Below are positions 9,256-17,018 of a DNA stretch of 64,000 nucleotides, piece after piece. The position numbers were made by a program, and so were the translations under genes. The stretch comes from Thalassovita mangrovi (GTDB lineage Bacteria > Pseudomonadota > Alphaproteobacteria > Rhodobacterales > Rhodobacteraceae). Every line of letters begins with the position of its first letter. The stretch's first letter is position 1. Location: contig NZ_WWEN01000002.1 of the NCBI RefSeq assembly GCF_009857745.1, positions 62,001-126,000 of the forward strand, given 5' to 3'. The notes under the pieces were generated by a model. It was given only the letters and a program-made list of their open reading frames with translations, was not told where the DNA came from and searched no databases.

Positions 9256-9780
9256 ATGACGGCGGGGATGGCCGTGCCGCTTCCCTCGCTCGAAGCGGAT
9301 TGCCAGGCCTGCGCCGCCCTGTGCTGCGTGGCTTATCCATTTGACGCGGATGAGGATTTCGCCCTCCTGAAGGAGGCCGACACCCCCTGCCCCAACCTCG
9401 GGCAGGATTTCCGCTGCACCATCCACAAGGACCTGAAACAAAAGGGCTTTGGCGGCTGCGTCGCCTATTCCTGCGCCGGTGCCGGGCAGCGCATCACGCA
9501 GGAGCTGTTCCCCGGCGAAACCTGGCGCGACGATCCCGACCTGATCTGGCACATGGCCTATGCGCTGCGGGTTCTGCGGCCGATTCACGAGGCGCTCTTG
9601 CTGTTGAAACAGGCGCAAGCGCTGGCGATCCCGGCGGAACGGGCGGCGCAGGGCCGCGCCCTGATGGAAGCGATGTGCCCCGAGGCCCCGACATCGGTCC
9701 ACGATTTCGAAGAGCCGGAGGTCCAGGACGCGCTGGCCGCGGTTCCGCGCTACCTGCAATCGCTGGCGCCATATGTTTAA
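9256..9780 (+). CDS. Cysteine-cluster protein (YkgJ-like, putative metal binding)
   Basis: 174-aa cytoplasmic protein. The N-terminal 75 residues carry a dense Cys pattern: CQACAALCCVAYPF, then PCPNL, FRCTIHKDL, GFGGCVAYSCAGAGQR. This resembles the zinc/iron-cluster YkgJ family and also the N-terminal module of some actinobacterial pentapeptide-repeat proteins; no pentapeptide repeats are present here. The rest is helical and Ala/Leu-rich. The start is uncertain: ATG at 9256 or ATG at 9268 (MAVPLPSLEADC), neither with a good ribosome site. No operon partner is visible (bolA begins 158 nt later). A metal-binding role is inferred from the cysteines only. Confidence 0.7.
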   Translation: MTAGMAVPLPSLEADCQACAALCCVAYPFDADEDFALLKEADTPCPNLGQDFRCTIHKDLKQKGFGGCVAYSCAGAGQRITQELFPGETWRDDPDLIWHMAYALRVLRPIHEALLLLKQAQALAIPAERAAQGRALMEAMCPEAPTSVHDFEEPEVQDALAAVPRYLQSLAPYV

Positions 9781-9938
9781 TTTCACCAAAAGGAACTCTG
9801 CGAATTTGTTCGCCGCCGTGCCGGAATGAACTAAGATACGTGATACGCGCATCTTTTCCGCCTTGCGTGTCCGCACTCTCTTGCACCGGCCCCTAACCCA
9901 CCTTAATTTCACGGTGAAAACACTTTAAGGAGACCCCA

Positions 9939-10175
9939 ATGGCTGTCTATGCACAGGAGCTCGAAGACCTGCTCCGCGCAGCGTTCCCCAATGCCCAGAT
10001 CGCTGTCGAAGGCAGCGACGGCAAGCACATGTCCGCAATGGTGGTGGATGAAAGCTTCCGCGGCATGAACCGGGTGCAGCAGCAGCGCGCCGTCTATGCC
10101 GCGCTGAAGGGCAAGATGGACGGGGCGAATGGCGAGTTGCACGCCTTGGCGCTGACCACCAAGGCGCCGGAGTGA
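9939..10175 (+). CDS. BolA/IbaG family protein
   Basis: 78-aa BolA-domain protein. BolA proteins bind [2Fe-2S] clusters together with monothiol CGFS glutaredoxins and take part in Fe-S trafficking and iron sensing. The sequence shows the class II KH-like core, GKHMSAMVVDESF with the conserved His at residue 30, and the RVQQQRAVYAAL helix; the short length and the GELHALALTTKAPE end fit the IbaG/BolA2 type. The ribosome site AAGGAGA lies 8 nt before the ATG. A monothiol glutaredoxin gene is about 325 nt downstream on the same strand, the classic partner arrangement. A possible 58-aa gene overlaps its stop codon by 4 nt. Confidence 0.93.
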   Translation: MAVYAQELEDLLRAAFPNAQIAVEGSDGKHMSAMVVDESFRGMNRVQQQRAVYAALKGKMDGANGELHALALTTKAPE

Positions 10176-10348
10176 GCTGGGGGGCGATCATAGCCCTTGG
10201 GTTGATCGCCCTGCTTTGCTTTGGCATCTGGTTGGAGCTGCGCGCGAAAAAAGGAAAACATAGGCCCTTGAGCGCAATGCAGCCTTCCGCCTTGACGGTC
10301 AGTGCAACACCCCCAGCTCCGCAACGTGTCTATGTACGCGAGAAATAG
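10172..10348 (+). CDS. Putative 58-aa single-pass membrane protein
   Basis: Short frame beginning with GTG that overlaps the bolA stop (GTGA), the usual sign of translational coupling. It encodes a hydrophobic helix (WGAIIALGLIALLCFGIW) followed by a basic stretch (ELRAKKGKHR) and a Pro/Ala-rich tail, as expected of a small inner-membrane protein with its C-terminus in the cytoplasm. Family not recognised. The last bases of bolA (GGAG) could serve as ribosome site but would be very close. Its coding status is uncertain. Confidence 0.4.
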   Translation: MSWGAIIALGLIALLCFGIWLELRAKKGKHRPLSAMQPSALTVSATPPAPQRVYVREK

Positions 10349-10368
10349 CAGGTCTGGCCGAAAGGCGT

Positions 10369-10479
10369 ATGGAAGAAGAGGCTGAAAACCAGCGTCACCG
10401 CCACAGCCGAGCCAAACGCGCCGAACATGACGAGCGCATCGCCAGACAGAAGAAAATCCGCCCTTGGGATGATATGTAA
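10369..10479 (+). CDS. Possible 36-aa charged microprotein
   Basis: Short ATG frame encoding a very charged, His/Arg/Glu-rich peptide ([20 protein letters not shown], ending KKIRPWDDM). It lies between the 58-aa frame and grxD. It has no clear ribosome site. It could instead be the C-terminal part of one longer gene with the 58-aa frame, separated by a frameshift. Speculative. Confidence 0.2.
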   Translation: MEEEAENQRHRHSRAKRAEHDERIARQKKIRPWDDM

Positions 10480-10501
10480 GGGCAAGAAAAAGGAAACGCA
10501 G

Positions 10502-10864
10502 ATGAGCGACGCACAAACCCGCATCGACGAAACCGTGAAATCGAACGACGTGGTGCTTTATATGAAAGGCACCAAGGACATGCCGCAATGCGGATTCTCG
10601 CAGCGCGTGGCCGGCGTTCTGAACTACATGGGCGTCGATTACACCGACGTGAACGTTCTGGCCGACGATGAAATCCGCCAGGGCATCAAGGAATATTCCG
10701 ACTGGCCGACCATCCCGCAGCTTTACGTGAAGGGCGAATTCGTCGGCGGCTGCGACATCATCACCGAAATGACCCTGTCGGGCGAGCTGGACACGCTGTT
10801 CGACGACAACGGCGTCGGCTACGACAAGGACGCGGCGGAGAAGATCCGCGAAGCGAACGCTTAA
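10502..10864 (+). CDS. grxD: Monothiol glutaredoxin, Grx4 family
   Basis: 120-aa CGFS-type glutaredoxin that coordinates a bridging [2Fe-2S] cluster with glutathione and hands it on to targets, often with BolA. The active site CGFS is at residues 30-33 ([10 protein letters not shown]), followed by [20 protein letters not shown], the glutathione-binding TVP-type loop and GGxD signature. The start is the ATG at 10502, with AAAGGAA upstream; an upstream in-frame ATG at 10427 would add an implausible basic leader. bolA lies upstream on the same strand, supporting a functional pair. Confidence 0.95.
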   Translation: MSDAQTRIDETVKSNDVVLYMKGTKDMPQCGFSQRVAGVLNYMGVDYTDVNVLADDEIRQGIKEYSDWPTIPQLYVKGEFVGGCDIITEMTLSGELDTLFDDNGVGYDKDAAEKIREANA

Positions 10865-10918
10865 GACAATGACGGCAAGGGGCGACAACCTTTGCCGCGA
10901 ATTCCGGGGGGCGCGGCG

Positions 10919-11263
10919 ATGAAAAGACCCGCGCCCCTTCGGATTCTGTGGGATCATCACAAACCCACGCTGGCGCTGCTGGCGCTGGCGCTGGCCGTGG
11001 CGCTGTTCTTCGCCGCCCGTTTCATGGTGCATTGGGTCTACTGGCATGATCAGCGCAGCGCGCGGCCCGATCTGGAACCGTGGATGACCGTGGGCTTCAT
11101 CGCCCATGCCTGGCACAAGCCGCCCGAATCCATCGCCCTGCTGATTGGCGATCCCGACAAGCTGCACCGCAAATCGCTGGAAGACATCGCGCGCGATCAG
11201 GGCCGCCCGGTCGAAGACCTGATCGCCGAACTGACCGCCGCGCTGAGCAAGGGCCGGCCATGA
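10919..11263 (+). CDS. Small membrane-anchored protein of unknown function
   Basis: 114 aa. One membrane helix at about residues 18-40 (LALLALALAVALFFAARFMV) follows a short basic N-terminus, leaving a C-terminal domain of about 70 residues. That domain reads as an alpha-helical unit (PWMTVGFIAHAWHKPPESIA, then HRKSLEDIARDQGRPVEDLI), somewhat like a degenerate HTH/SAM-type helical bundle. Not a family I can name. A G-rich ribosome site precedes the ATG at 10919. It overlaps the downstream DedA-family gene by 4 nt (ATGA), so the two are coupled and likely act together at the inner membrane. Confidence 0.72.
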   Translation: MKRPAPLRILWDHHKPTLALLALALAVALFFAARFMVHWVYWHDQRSARPDLEPWMTVGFIAHAWHKPPESIALLIGDPDKLHRKSLEDIARDQGRPVEDLIAELTAALSKGRP

Positions 11264-11889
11264 CCGAAACCCTGCTTGAGCTGCTGCCCGATTACGGCGC
11301 GCCCTTCCTGGGGCTGGTCACGCTGTTGAGCTGCCTGGCGCTGCCGGTTCCGGCGTCGCTGTTCATGATGGCGGCGGGCGGCTTTGCCGCCGCCGGGGAC
11401 CTGTCCTTGGGGCTGACCATCCTGGCCGCGCTGATCGGCGCGGTGCTGGGCGATCAGATCGGCTTCCTGCTGGGCCGGGGCGGCTCGGGCGTGCTGCAAC
11501 GGCTGGAACGGCGCGGCGGCAAACAGGCGCTGGCGCTGGCCCGCGCCACCGCGCTGACCCGCGAGCGCGGCAATATCGCGGTGTTCCTGTCACGCTGGCT
11601 GCTCAGCCCGCTGGGGCCTTACGTGAATTACGCCGCCGGGGCCGCGCGGATGCGCTGGCACCGGTTTTCACTGGCCAGCCTGAGCGGCGAAACCGTCTGG
11701 GTGGCGATCTATATCGGGCTGGGCGCCGGGGCGATGGATCAGTTCGATACGCTGTGGCCGATGATCAGCGACATGCTGGGGCTGCTGGCGGCGGTGGCGG
11801 TGGCGCTGCTGCTGGTGCTGCGGCTGGGGCACCTGGTGCAGATCCACCGGCAGGCGCACCCGCGCAGGCGGCGCGCAGACCGGGGCTAG
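11260..11889 (+). CDS. DedA family membrane protein
   Basis: 209-aa integral membrane protein of the DedA/VTT (SNARE-associated) superfamily; members act as lipid scramblases or flippases (undecaprenyl phosphate, phosphatidylethanolamine) and affect envelope stability. It has four to five hydrophobic segments, the GDQIGFLLGRGGSG element after helix 2, and a version of the re-entrant F-x-R-x3-G-x5-N/AG block (FLSRWLLSPLGPYVNYAAG). The Arg and Gly positions are retained but the sequence is divergent from FIPGxRT. It starts inside the stop of the preceding membrane-protein gene. Its TAG stop overlaps the stop of zapA on the other strand and forms the loop of a palindrome (11880-11896). Confidence 0.85.
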   Translation: MTETLLELLPDYGAPFLGLVTLLSCLALPVPASLFMMAAGGFAAAGDLSLGLTILAALIGAVLGDQIGFLLGRGGSGVLQRLERRGGKQALALARATALTRERGNIAVFLSRWLLSPLGPYVNYAAGAARMRWHRFSLASLSGETVWVAIYIGLGAGAMDQFDTLWPMISDMLGLLAAVAVALLLVLRLGHLVQIHRQAHPRRRRADRG

Positions 11890-11900
11890 GCCCCGGCCTT
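11880..11900. terminator. Bidirectional hairpin with the dedA stop codon as its loop
   Basis: Perfect 7-bp stem CCGGGGC / GCCCCGG whose 3-nt loop is exactly the TAG stop of the DedA gene; the zapA stop on the other strand overlaps it. CCTTTTCC follows on the plus strand. Likely terminates both converging transcripts. Confidence 0.55.
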
Positions 11901-12281
11901 TTCCTCGACCGCATCGGCTAGTGCCTCGGCTTGGGCGGCGATTTCGGCCAGCGTGTCGGTCACAATCTGCGGGATCACCGGCACCTCGACCTTTTCGGCC
12001 TCGGGCGCGGGCGCGTTGCGCAGACGGGCCAGTTCGGCGTCCTTTTCGGCCAGTTCCGCTTCCAGCGTGCTGATGCGATCTTCGACCCCGGCGGTCTTAT
12101 CCGCCAGCATCAGCCCGGCCATCAGCAGCATCCGCGCCTCGGGCAGCCGCCCGATCTGCTGCGTCAGAACCGAGGCTTCGGCATCCAGCATCGCGGCAGC
12201 GGACTGCAGGAACTGTTCCTCGCCTTCCTGGCAGGCGACTTCGAAGGACCGGCCGCCGATATTGATTTCAACTTCGGGCAT
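11886..12281 (-). CDS. zapA: Cell division protein ZapA
   Basis: 131 aa. ZapA binds FtsZ filaments and bundles them at the mid-cell ring. The N-terminal globular domain (MPEVEINIGGRSFEVACQEG) and the LLMAGLMLADK helix fit the family, followed by a coiled-coil (about residues 68-90, VEDRISTLEAELAEKDAELA) used for tetramerisation, and an Ala/Glu-rich tail longer than in E. coli ZapA. Its ATG overlaps the stop of the upstream coiled-coil gene by one base (TGATG), so the two are translationally coupled. Confidence 0.9.
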   Translation of the reverse strand: MPEVEINIGGRSFEVACQEGEEQFLQSAAAMLDAEASVLTQQIGRLPEARMLLMAGLMLADKTAGVEDRISTLEAELAEKDAELARLRNAPAPEAEKVEVPVIPQIVTDTLAEIAAQAEALADAVEEKAGA

Positions 12282-12769
12282 CAGGCGCTCTCCTTCTCGT
12301 CAGCCGTTTCGATCAGGGTGTCCAGCGCCGCCGCGATCGCCGCCGTCTCGGCCGCTTCCGCCGCCCGTTCGGCCTTCAGCGCCTCGAGCTCGGCCTGCAG
12401 CGCGGCATCGGCTGCACCTTCCGCGCCCTCGCGCAGCGTCTCGCTGGCGCCGCGCAACTCCTCGCTGGTCGCTTTCAGCTGCACCTGCGCGGCCTCCATC
12501 GCGGCCATCGCCTGCTTCAATTCGTTGATCTGCAATTCGGCCTCGGCCTCTTGCTTGTCCAGCTTGGCGCGCAGCGCTTTCAGCCGCTCTTCCAGCTGCG
12601 CGTTGGCCAGCTTTTCGTCCTCAAGCGCCTGCTGCAGCCCGGCCACCTCGCCCGACGCATCCGCATCGGGTTCGGCCACGTCCTTTGCCGCACCCAAGCC
12701 TTCGACGCCCTTTGCGATGCGATCCATCGCGGCGGTGATGCGGCGCTCTAATTCGCTGATCTCGCTCAT
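12281..12769 (-). CDS. Coiled-coil protein coupled to zapA
   Basis: 162 aa, almost entirely predicted coiled-coil from about residue 40 to the end (LQQALEDEKLANAQLEERLK, heptads of Leu/Ala with Glu/Lys), with no signal peptide or membrane segment. The start at 12769 (MSEISELERR) has AGAGGCG just before it. It is directly upstream of zapA with a TGATG junction. In enterobacteria ZapA works with the coiled-coil protein ZapB; by position and shape this could be a functional counterpart, although homology to ZapB cannot be claimed from low-complexity heptads. Confidence 0.75.
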   Translation of the reverse strand: MSEISELERRITAAMDRIAKGVEGLGAAKDVAEPDADASGEVAGLQQALEDEKLANAQLEERLKALRAKLDKQEAEAELQINELKQAMAAMEAAQVQLKATSEELRGASETLREGAEGAADAALQAELEALKAERAAEAAETAAIAAALDTLIETADEKESA

Positions 12770-12970
12770 TCGCCTCTGCCCTCTGTTCTTAGCGGCCCGC
12801 TCGCAAGATGCGCGTCTGCGAATCAAAATGGCGGGTCTTCGCCCAAAGTTTACCCAATGGGATGGCAAAATGCGCCCCCCAAGGGAAGCCCTACCCTACC
12901 CTAGTGCTTGATCTTCAGCCAAGGGCTGTTATGAGCAGCGCCAACAAAGCCAGATCAAAGGACGTCTCCC

Positions 12971-14992
12971 GTGGATATTTCTGCACTGCGCACTGCGAAC
13001 CCCGAACACTGGTCCAAGGCGGCCGCGATCCGCGCCCTGACGCTGGATGCGGTCCATGCGGCCAATTCGGGCCATTCCGGCATGCCGATGGGCATGGCCG
13101 ATGTCGCCACCGTCTTGTTCGAAAAGCACCTGAAATTCGACGCCGCCGCGCCCTACTGGCCGGACCGCGACCGGTTCATCCTGTCGGCGGGCCACGGGTC
13201 GATGCTGCTTTATTCGCTGCTCTACCTGACCGGCAACGAAGACATCACGCTGGAGGAAATCCGCAATTTCCGCCAGTGGGGGTCGAAAACCGCAGGCCAC
13301 CCGGAATACGGCCATGCCTCGGGCGTGGAAACCACCACCGGGCCGCTGGGCCAGGGCATTTCCAACGCCGTGGGCTTCGCCATGGCCGAAGAAATCCTGC
13401 GCGCGCGCTACGGCAAGAAACTGGTCGACCACCACACTTACGTGATCGCCGGCGACGGCTGCCTGATGGAAGGCGTCAGCCAGGAAGCGATCGGCCTTGC
13501 GGGCCGTCACCAGCTGTCCAAGCTGATCGTGTTCTGGGACAATAACAACATCACCATCGACGGCAGCGTCGACCTGGCCGACCGCACCGACCAGGTGCAG
13601 CGCTTCAAGGCGTCGGGCTGGCACGTGCAGGAAATCGACGGCCACGATCCGCAAGCCATCGACGAAGCCATCACCGCGGCCAAGAAGGCCGGCAAGCCCT
13701 CGATGATCGCCTGCAAGACCCATATCGCACTGGGATCGTCGGCGCAGGACACTTCGAAGGGTCACGGCGCACTGACCGACGAGAAACTGATCGCCGACGC
13801 CAAGGCCGCCTATGGCTGGACCTACGGGCCGTTCGAAGTCCCCGCCGACCTGAAGGCAGAGTGGGAAGCGATCGGATCGCGCGGCGCCGCCGACCGGGCC
13901 GAATGGGAAGCCCGCCTTGCCTCGGTTTCCGACCGCAAGCAGCAAGAATTCAACCGCGTCTTCGAACGCGGCGTGCCCAAGCGCCTGTCGGCCACCATCC
14001 GCGCGCTGAAAAAGCAGATCAGCGAAGAGGCCCCCAAGGTCGCCACCCGCAAGTCGAGCGAAATGGTGCTGGAAGTGATCAACCCGATCATGCCCGAAAC
14101 CGTCGGCGGCTCGGCCGACCTGACCGGATCGAACAACACCCTGACCGGCGACATGGGCGTGTTCGACATCGACAACCGTTCGGGCCGCTACATCCACTGG
14201 GGTATCCGCGAACACGGCATGGCGGCGGCGATGAACGGCATGGCGCTGCACGGCGGTATCCGCCCCTATGGCGGCACCTTCATGGCCTTCACCGATTACG
14301 CCCGCCCGGCGATGCGTCTGGCCGCGCTGATGAAGATCCCCACCGTCTTCGTGATGACCCATGACAGCATCGGCCTGGGCGAAGACGGCCCGACCCACCA
14401 GCCGGTGGAACATGTCGCCATCAGCCGCGCCACGCCCAACACCATGGTATTCCGCCCCGCCGACACGATCGAGACGGCGGAAGCATGGGAACTGGCGCTG
14501 TCCTCCACGGAAACCCCGTCGGTTCTGTCGCTGACCCGCCAGAACGTGCCCACCGTGCGCACCAAGCACACGACCAAGAACCTGTCCGCCCAGGGCGGTT
14601 ACGTGCTGGCCGAGGCCGAAGGCAAGCGCCAGGCGATCCTGATCGCCACCGGGTCGGAAGTGGAAATCGCCCTGGCCGCGCGCGATCTGCTGCAGGCCGA
14701 AGGCATCGGCACCCGCGTCGTGTCCATGCCCTGCATGGAACTGTTCGCCGAACAGGACGAAGCCTATCGCAAGCGCGTTCTGCCCGCGGGCCCTGTCCGC
14801 GTGGGCATCGAGGCCGGCGTGCGCATCGGCGGCTGGGACCGGTTGCTGCTGGGCGAACGCGGCCGCGAAGCCAAGGCCGGGTTCATCGGCATGTCCGATT
14901 TCGGCGCTTCGGCCCCGGCGGGCGTTCTGTACGAAAAATTCGGCATCACCGCCGAGGCTGCGGCGGCGAAAGTGAAAGAGCTGCTGGGCTGA
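12971..14992 (+). CDS. tkt: Transketolase
   Basis: Thiamine-diphosphate enzyme of the non-oxidative pentose phosphate pathway (and Calvin cycle where present), transferring two-carbon ketol units between sugar phosphates. 673 aa, full length. Visible marks: SGHSGMPMG with His35, [10 protein letters not shown] with His75, the TPP-Mg motif GDGCLMEG starting at residue 161, DNNNITIDG, and the transketolase signature around [12 protein letters not shown]. The start is GTG at 12971, supported by AAAGGA 8-9 nt upstream. It stands as a single gene; a hairpin terminator follows at 15033. Upstream 200 nt to the coiled-coil gene holds the divergent promoters. Confidence 0.96.
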   Translation: MDISALRTANPEHWSKAAAIRALTLDAVHAANSGHSGMPMGMADVATVLFEKHLKFDAAAPYWPDRDRFILSAGHGSMLLYSLLYLTGNEDITLEEIRNFRQWGSKTAGHPEYGHASGVETTTGPLGQGISNAVGFAMAEEILRARYGKKLVDHHTYVIAGDGCLMEGVSQEAIGLAGRHQLSKLIVFWDNNNITIDGSVDLADRTDQVQRFKASGWHVQEIDGHDPQAIDEAITAAKKAGKPSMIACKTHIALGSSAQDTSKGHGALTDEKLIADAKAAYGWTYGPFEVPADLKAEWEAIGSRGAADRAEWEARLASVSDRKQQEFNRVFERGVPKRLSATIRALKKQISEEAPKVATRKSSEMVLEVINPIMPETVGGSADLTGSNNTLTGDMGVFDIDNRSGRYIHWGIREHGMAAAMNGMALHGGIRPYGGTFMAFTDYARPAMRLAALMKIPTVFVMTHDSIGLGEDGPTHQPVEHVAISRATPNTMVFRPADTIETAEAWELALSSTETPSVLSLTRQNVPTVRTKHTTKNLSAQGGYVLAEAEGKRQAILIATGSEVEIALAARDLLQAEGIGTRVVSMPCMELFAEQDEAYRKRVLPAGPVRVGIEAGVRIGGWDRLLLGERGREAKAGFIGMSDFGASAPAGVLYEKFGITAEAAAAKVKELLG

Positions 14993-14997
14993 TCGCG

Positions 14998-15021
14998 CGG
15001 TGGGGTGAAACCCCACCCTAC
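14998..15021 (+). repeat. Palindromic element after tkt
   Basis: Perfect stem GGTGGGGT / ACCCCACC with loop GAA (14999-15017), followed by CTACGG. It lies immediately before a more conventional terminator. Short palindromes of this form look like a small dispersed element, but I found only this copy. Confidence 0.4.
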
Positions 15022-15032
15022 GGAAATTGACG

Positions 15033-15060
15033 AAGGGCCGTGCGCAAGCGCGGCCCTTTG
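15033..15060 (+). terminator. Terminator of tkt
   Basis: 8-bp stem AAGGGCCG / CGGCCCTT with a loop that itself can pair (TGCGCAAGCG), followed by TTGG. A reasonable intrinsic terminator with a short T tract. Confidence 0.7.
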
Positions 15061-15441
15061 GCGTTGTGGCGATTGGGGGGAATTGCCGCGTTGTCGAGTG
15101 CACTCTGCACGTCAGGTTCTCAATTTTCTGATGCGAACCAAAGCCTCTATCACGCGGTCCGATGCGAGCCCTGGCGCCAGGCAGTCGAGCAATCCCCGGT
15201 TTTGCGCAATCCCCAGACATCCCTTATAAGTAGTTGATCCAACAGTGTTTCGCGGTATCAGCCAGGCGGCGCGTTTCTGTGTCAGGTTGCAGAGAATTTC
15301 CGCTCATAAGCCCCGCCAGGGACCAGCCAACCTTTGCAAAACCGAGTCATTTCGTGTTAACTATTCACTAATTTTATACCAGTTGAGAAGATGGATTGGT
15401 GCGACGTCCCATCGCCGAACTTTCCGTCGAGGAGGTCGATT
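15061..15441. other. Gene-free stretch before the LuxR-type gene
   Basis: About 380 nt with no convincing frame on either strand. GC content falls towards the 3' end, where an AT-rich segment (around 15351-15385) probably holds the promoter of the LuxR-type gene; TTGCAA at 15334 and TTAACT at 15357 are 17 nt apart but match the consensus only weakly. Confidence 0.4.
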
Positions 15442-16047
15442 ATGACTTCGGACGGCCCTGTTTTGCCGCATTCGGGCATACCCCTCGTTTTCATGGAGGA
15501 AGGTCATGCCCTCATCGCCCTGGATGAAGATGGGCACCTGATCCATGCGAATAAGCTCTGCGATCGCGCCCATAACATCGACATGAAACTGTCCTGCGGC
15601 AGCATCTGGACGGGAAACGCGCGGATCGACAAGACGATCGTAACCATGCTCGAGGCCTGCCGAGACTACAACGACGATGATCCCGTCCCGATGCCCGCCC
15701 CCGTCTCGGCCACGCTGAGCGACGGAAGAACCCTGCATGTGGACGTCTTCCTGGTGCCGCGCGAACTGGGCGCGGCCATCGACGGCGCCCGTTTCATGCT
15801 GGTCCTGCGGGAACTGGAGGGGCGCACGAAAACGCGCAAGCAGTGGCTGCGCAAGGATTTCGGCCTGACGGTCACCGAGGCCGACCTGGCGGACCTGCTG
15901 GTACAGGGATTGAGCCTGAAAGAGGTATCAAAGCAACTGTGCATTTCGATCTGGACCGTGCGCAGCCATCTGCGCGCGATCTTCCAGAAAACCGGCACCC
16001 ACAGGCAAGGTGAACTGATCGCGATGATCAATCGCAAGACGCGGTGA
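15442..16047 (+). CDS. LuxR-type transcriptional regulator with N-terminal sensory domain
   Basis: 201 aa. The C-terminal 60 residues form a LuxR/NarL helix-turn-helix (FGLTVTEADLADLLVQGLSL, then VSKQLCISIWTVRSHLRAIF). The N-terminal part looks like a PAS-type sensor (ALIALDEDGHLIHANKLCDR, and later FMLVLRELEGRT closing strand) rather than a phospho-receiver or an acyl-homoserine-lactone domain. The start at 15442 is chosen because GGAGG lies 8-12 nt upstream; an earlier in-frame ATG at 15391 lacks one. It converges on a small secreted-protein gene and is the nearest regulator to the two secreted proteins and the MacAB-type exporter. The signal is unknown. Confidence 0.82.
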   Translation: MTSDGPVLPHSGIPLVFMEEGHALIALDEDGHLIHANKLCDRAHNIDMKLSCGSIWTGNARIDKTIVTMLEACRDYNDDDPVPMPAPVSATLSDGRTLHVDVFLVPRELGAAIDGARFMLVLRELEGRTKTRKQWLRKDFGLTVTEADLADLLVQGLSLKEVSKQLCISIWTVRSHLRAIFQKTGTHRQGELIAMINRKTR

Positions 16048-16137
16048 GTGGCGGAAATATTGCACGCCAGCCGACCGTCGGGCTCGGCCATCGTCGGCGT
16101 GGATGTGCAACACAAGCCCGATCGGCCTGAGGGTCAA

Positions 16138-16157
16138 GGGAGCGGTGTCCCGCTCCC
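16138..16157. terminator. Hairpin between converging genes
   Basis: Perfect 8-bp stem GGGAGCGG / CCGCTCCC with loop TGTC, between the end of the LuxR-type gene and the end of the small secreted-protein gene. No T tract on either side. Confidence 0.35.
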
Positions 16158-16170
16158 CCGATGAGCGCGA

Positions 16171-16422
16171 TCAGTCCGGCAGGTTGGTCCAGAACTTGTC
16201 GCAGTTGGTCACCGCCGTCGGCAGCTGCTTGGAGTCGTTTTCGCTGCCGGTTTCGCTGCCGGTTTGCCCATTCGCGTTCTGCTTGATGATCACGGCGCGG
16301 CAGTTAGCCATCGCCTTTTCCTGACCATTGGCCGCATTTTCATTTGCGTTGGTCGAATAGGCGAAACCCATGCTGGACGTCGCCATCAGCGCCGACAGGG
16401 CCAGTACGATTGTCTTTTTCAT
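16171..16422 (-). CDS. Small secreted protein 1
   Basis: 83 aa with a clear Sec signal peptide (MKKTIVLALSALMATSSMGFA, cleavage probably after GFA). The mature part is about 62 residues, rich in Asn, Ser, Gly and Glu, with two cysteines (MANCRAV and TNCDKFW) that could form one disulfide. Strong ribosome site AGGAGGAG. Family not recognised. It is divergent from another small two-Cys secreted protein; both mature parts contain an NENA element. Located in the periplasm or outside the cell. Function unknown. Confidence 0.68.
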   Translation of the reverse strand: MKKTIVLALSALMATSSMGFAYSTNANENAANGQEKAMANCRAVIIKQNANGQTGSETGSENDSKQLPTAVTNCDKFWTNLPD

Positions 16423-16641
16423 CTTCTCCTCCTGTGTCTGAACAGACTTCAGATACTGAGTCGGCGCGGCGATTCCCGCATCCCTCGAATTGGTACGATC
16501 TGATGGCTCATTCGAGCGATACGCCGGCCGAAAACGAGCCTCAAATGAGGGATTTCAAATCACCCCACTCCTGTAGGTTTTTCGTACTGGTGACTCGGGT
16601 CCACCGAGGACCGGTAAGTGAGCTTTGTAGGGAGATTTATT

Positions 16642-16902
16642 ATGAAAAAGTTAGGCCTTATTTCCGTTGCCGCGCTTCTCGCGCTGGCGCCGTTCGCGGT
16701 GTCCGCCGACGAGGGCGGAGTGCCCAACGAAAACGCATATACCCAGACCGGGAACGGTGATCCCAACGGGCGGAAAGGGACCTGCATCCCGCCCGGCAGC
16801 TTGTTCAGCCAATCCGCCAAGGAAGAAGGCCCGAACGAATACTACGGTGGCCCTCCGGGCCAGGGCGTGAAGAACGAATGCACGCCGAACGCACCGAGCT
16901 GA
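16642..16902 (+). CDS. Small secreted protein 2
   Basis: 86 aa. The signal peptide is MKKLGLISVAALLALAPFAV followed by SA, leaving a mature chain of about 64 residues that is rich in Gly, Asn and Pro and has two cysteines (GTCIPPG and NECTPNA). Its start at 16642 has AGGGAG 8 nt upstream. The composition suggests an extended, disordered or loop-rich peptide closed by one disulfide. Family not recognised. It ends at a strong terminator and faces the end of the MacAB-type exporter operon. Together with the divergent small secreted protein it forms an unusual pair. Confidence 0.7.
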   Translation: MKKLGLISVAALLALAPFAVSADEGGVPNENAYTQTGNGDPNGRKGTCIPPGSLFSQSAKEEGPNEYYGGPPGQGVKNECTPNAPS

Positions 16903-16950
16903 TCGCAGCTCGCAGCGGACGGCGCCCGGCTATATAGCGCAGGGCGGAAG

Positions 16951-16975
16951 GAGGGCTCGCAAGAGCCCTCTTTTT
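16951..16975 (+). terminator. Terminator of small secreted protein 2
   Basis: Perfect 8-bp stem GAGGGCTC / GAGCCCTC, loop GCAA (a stable tetraloop), followed by five T residues. Confidence 0.9.
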
Positions 16976-17018
16976 ACGTCAGCGCTTCGGGAACGAACCA
17001 GCCCCCGATGCGATCGCT

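Noticed and set aside
10330-10524. A 64-residue hydrophobic frame on the minus strand
   Set aside because: It is the complement of charged plus-strand codons, which always look hydrophobic, and it runs into the grxD start region. No ribosome site.
12929-15220. A 763-residue open frame on the minus strand
   Set aside because: Antisense to transketolase, no ribosome site, composition of a shadow frame.
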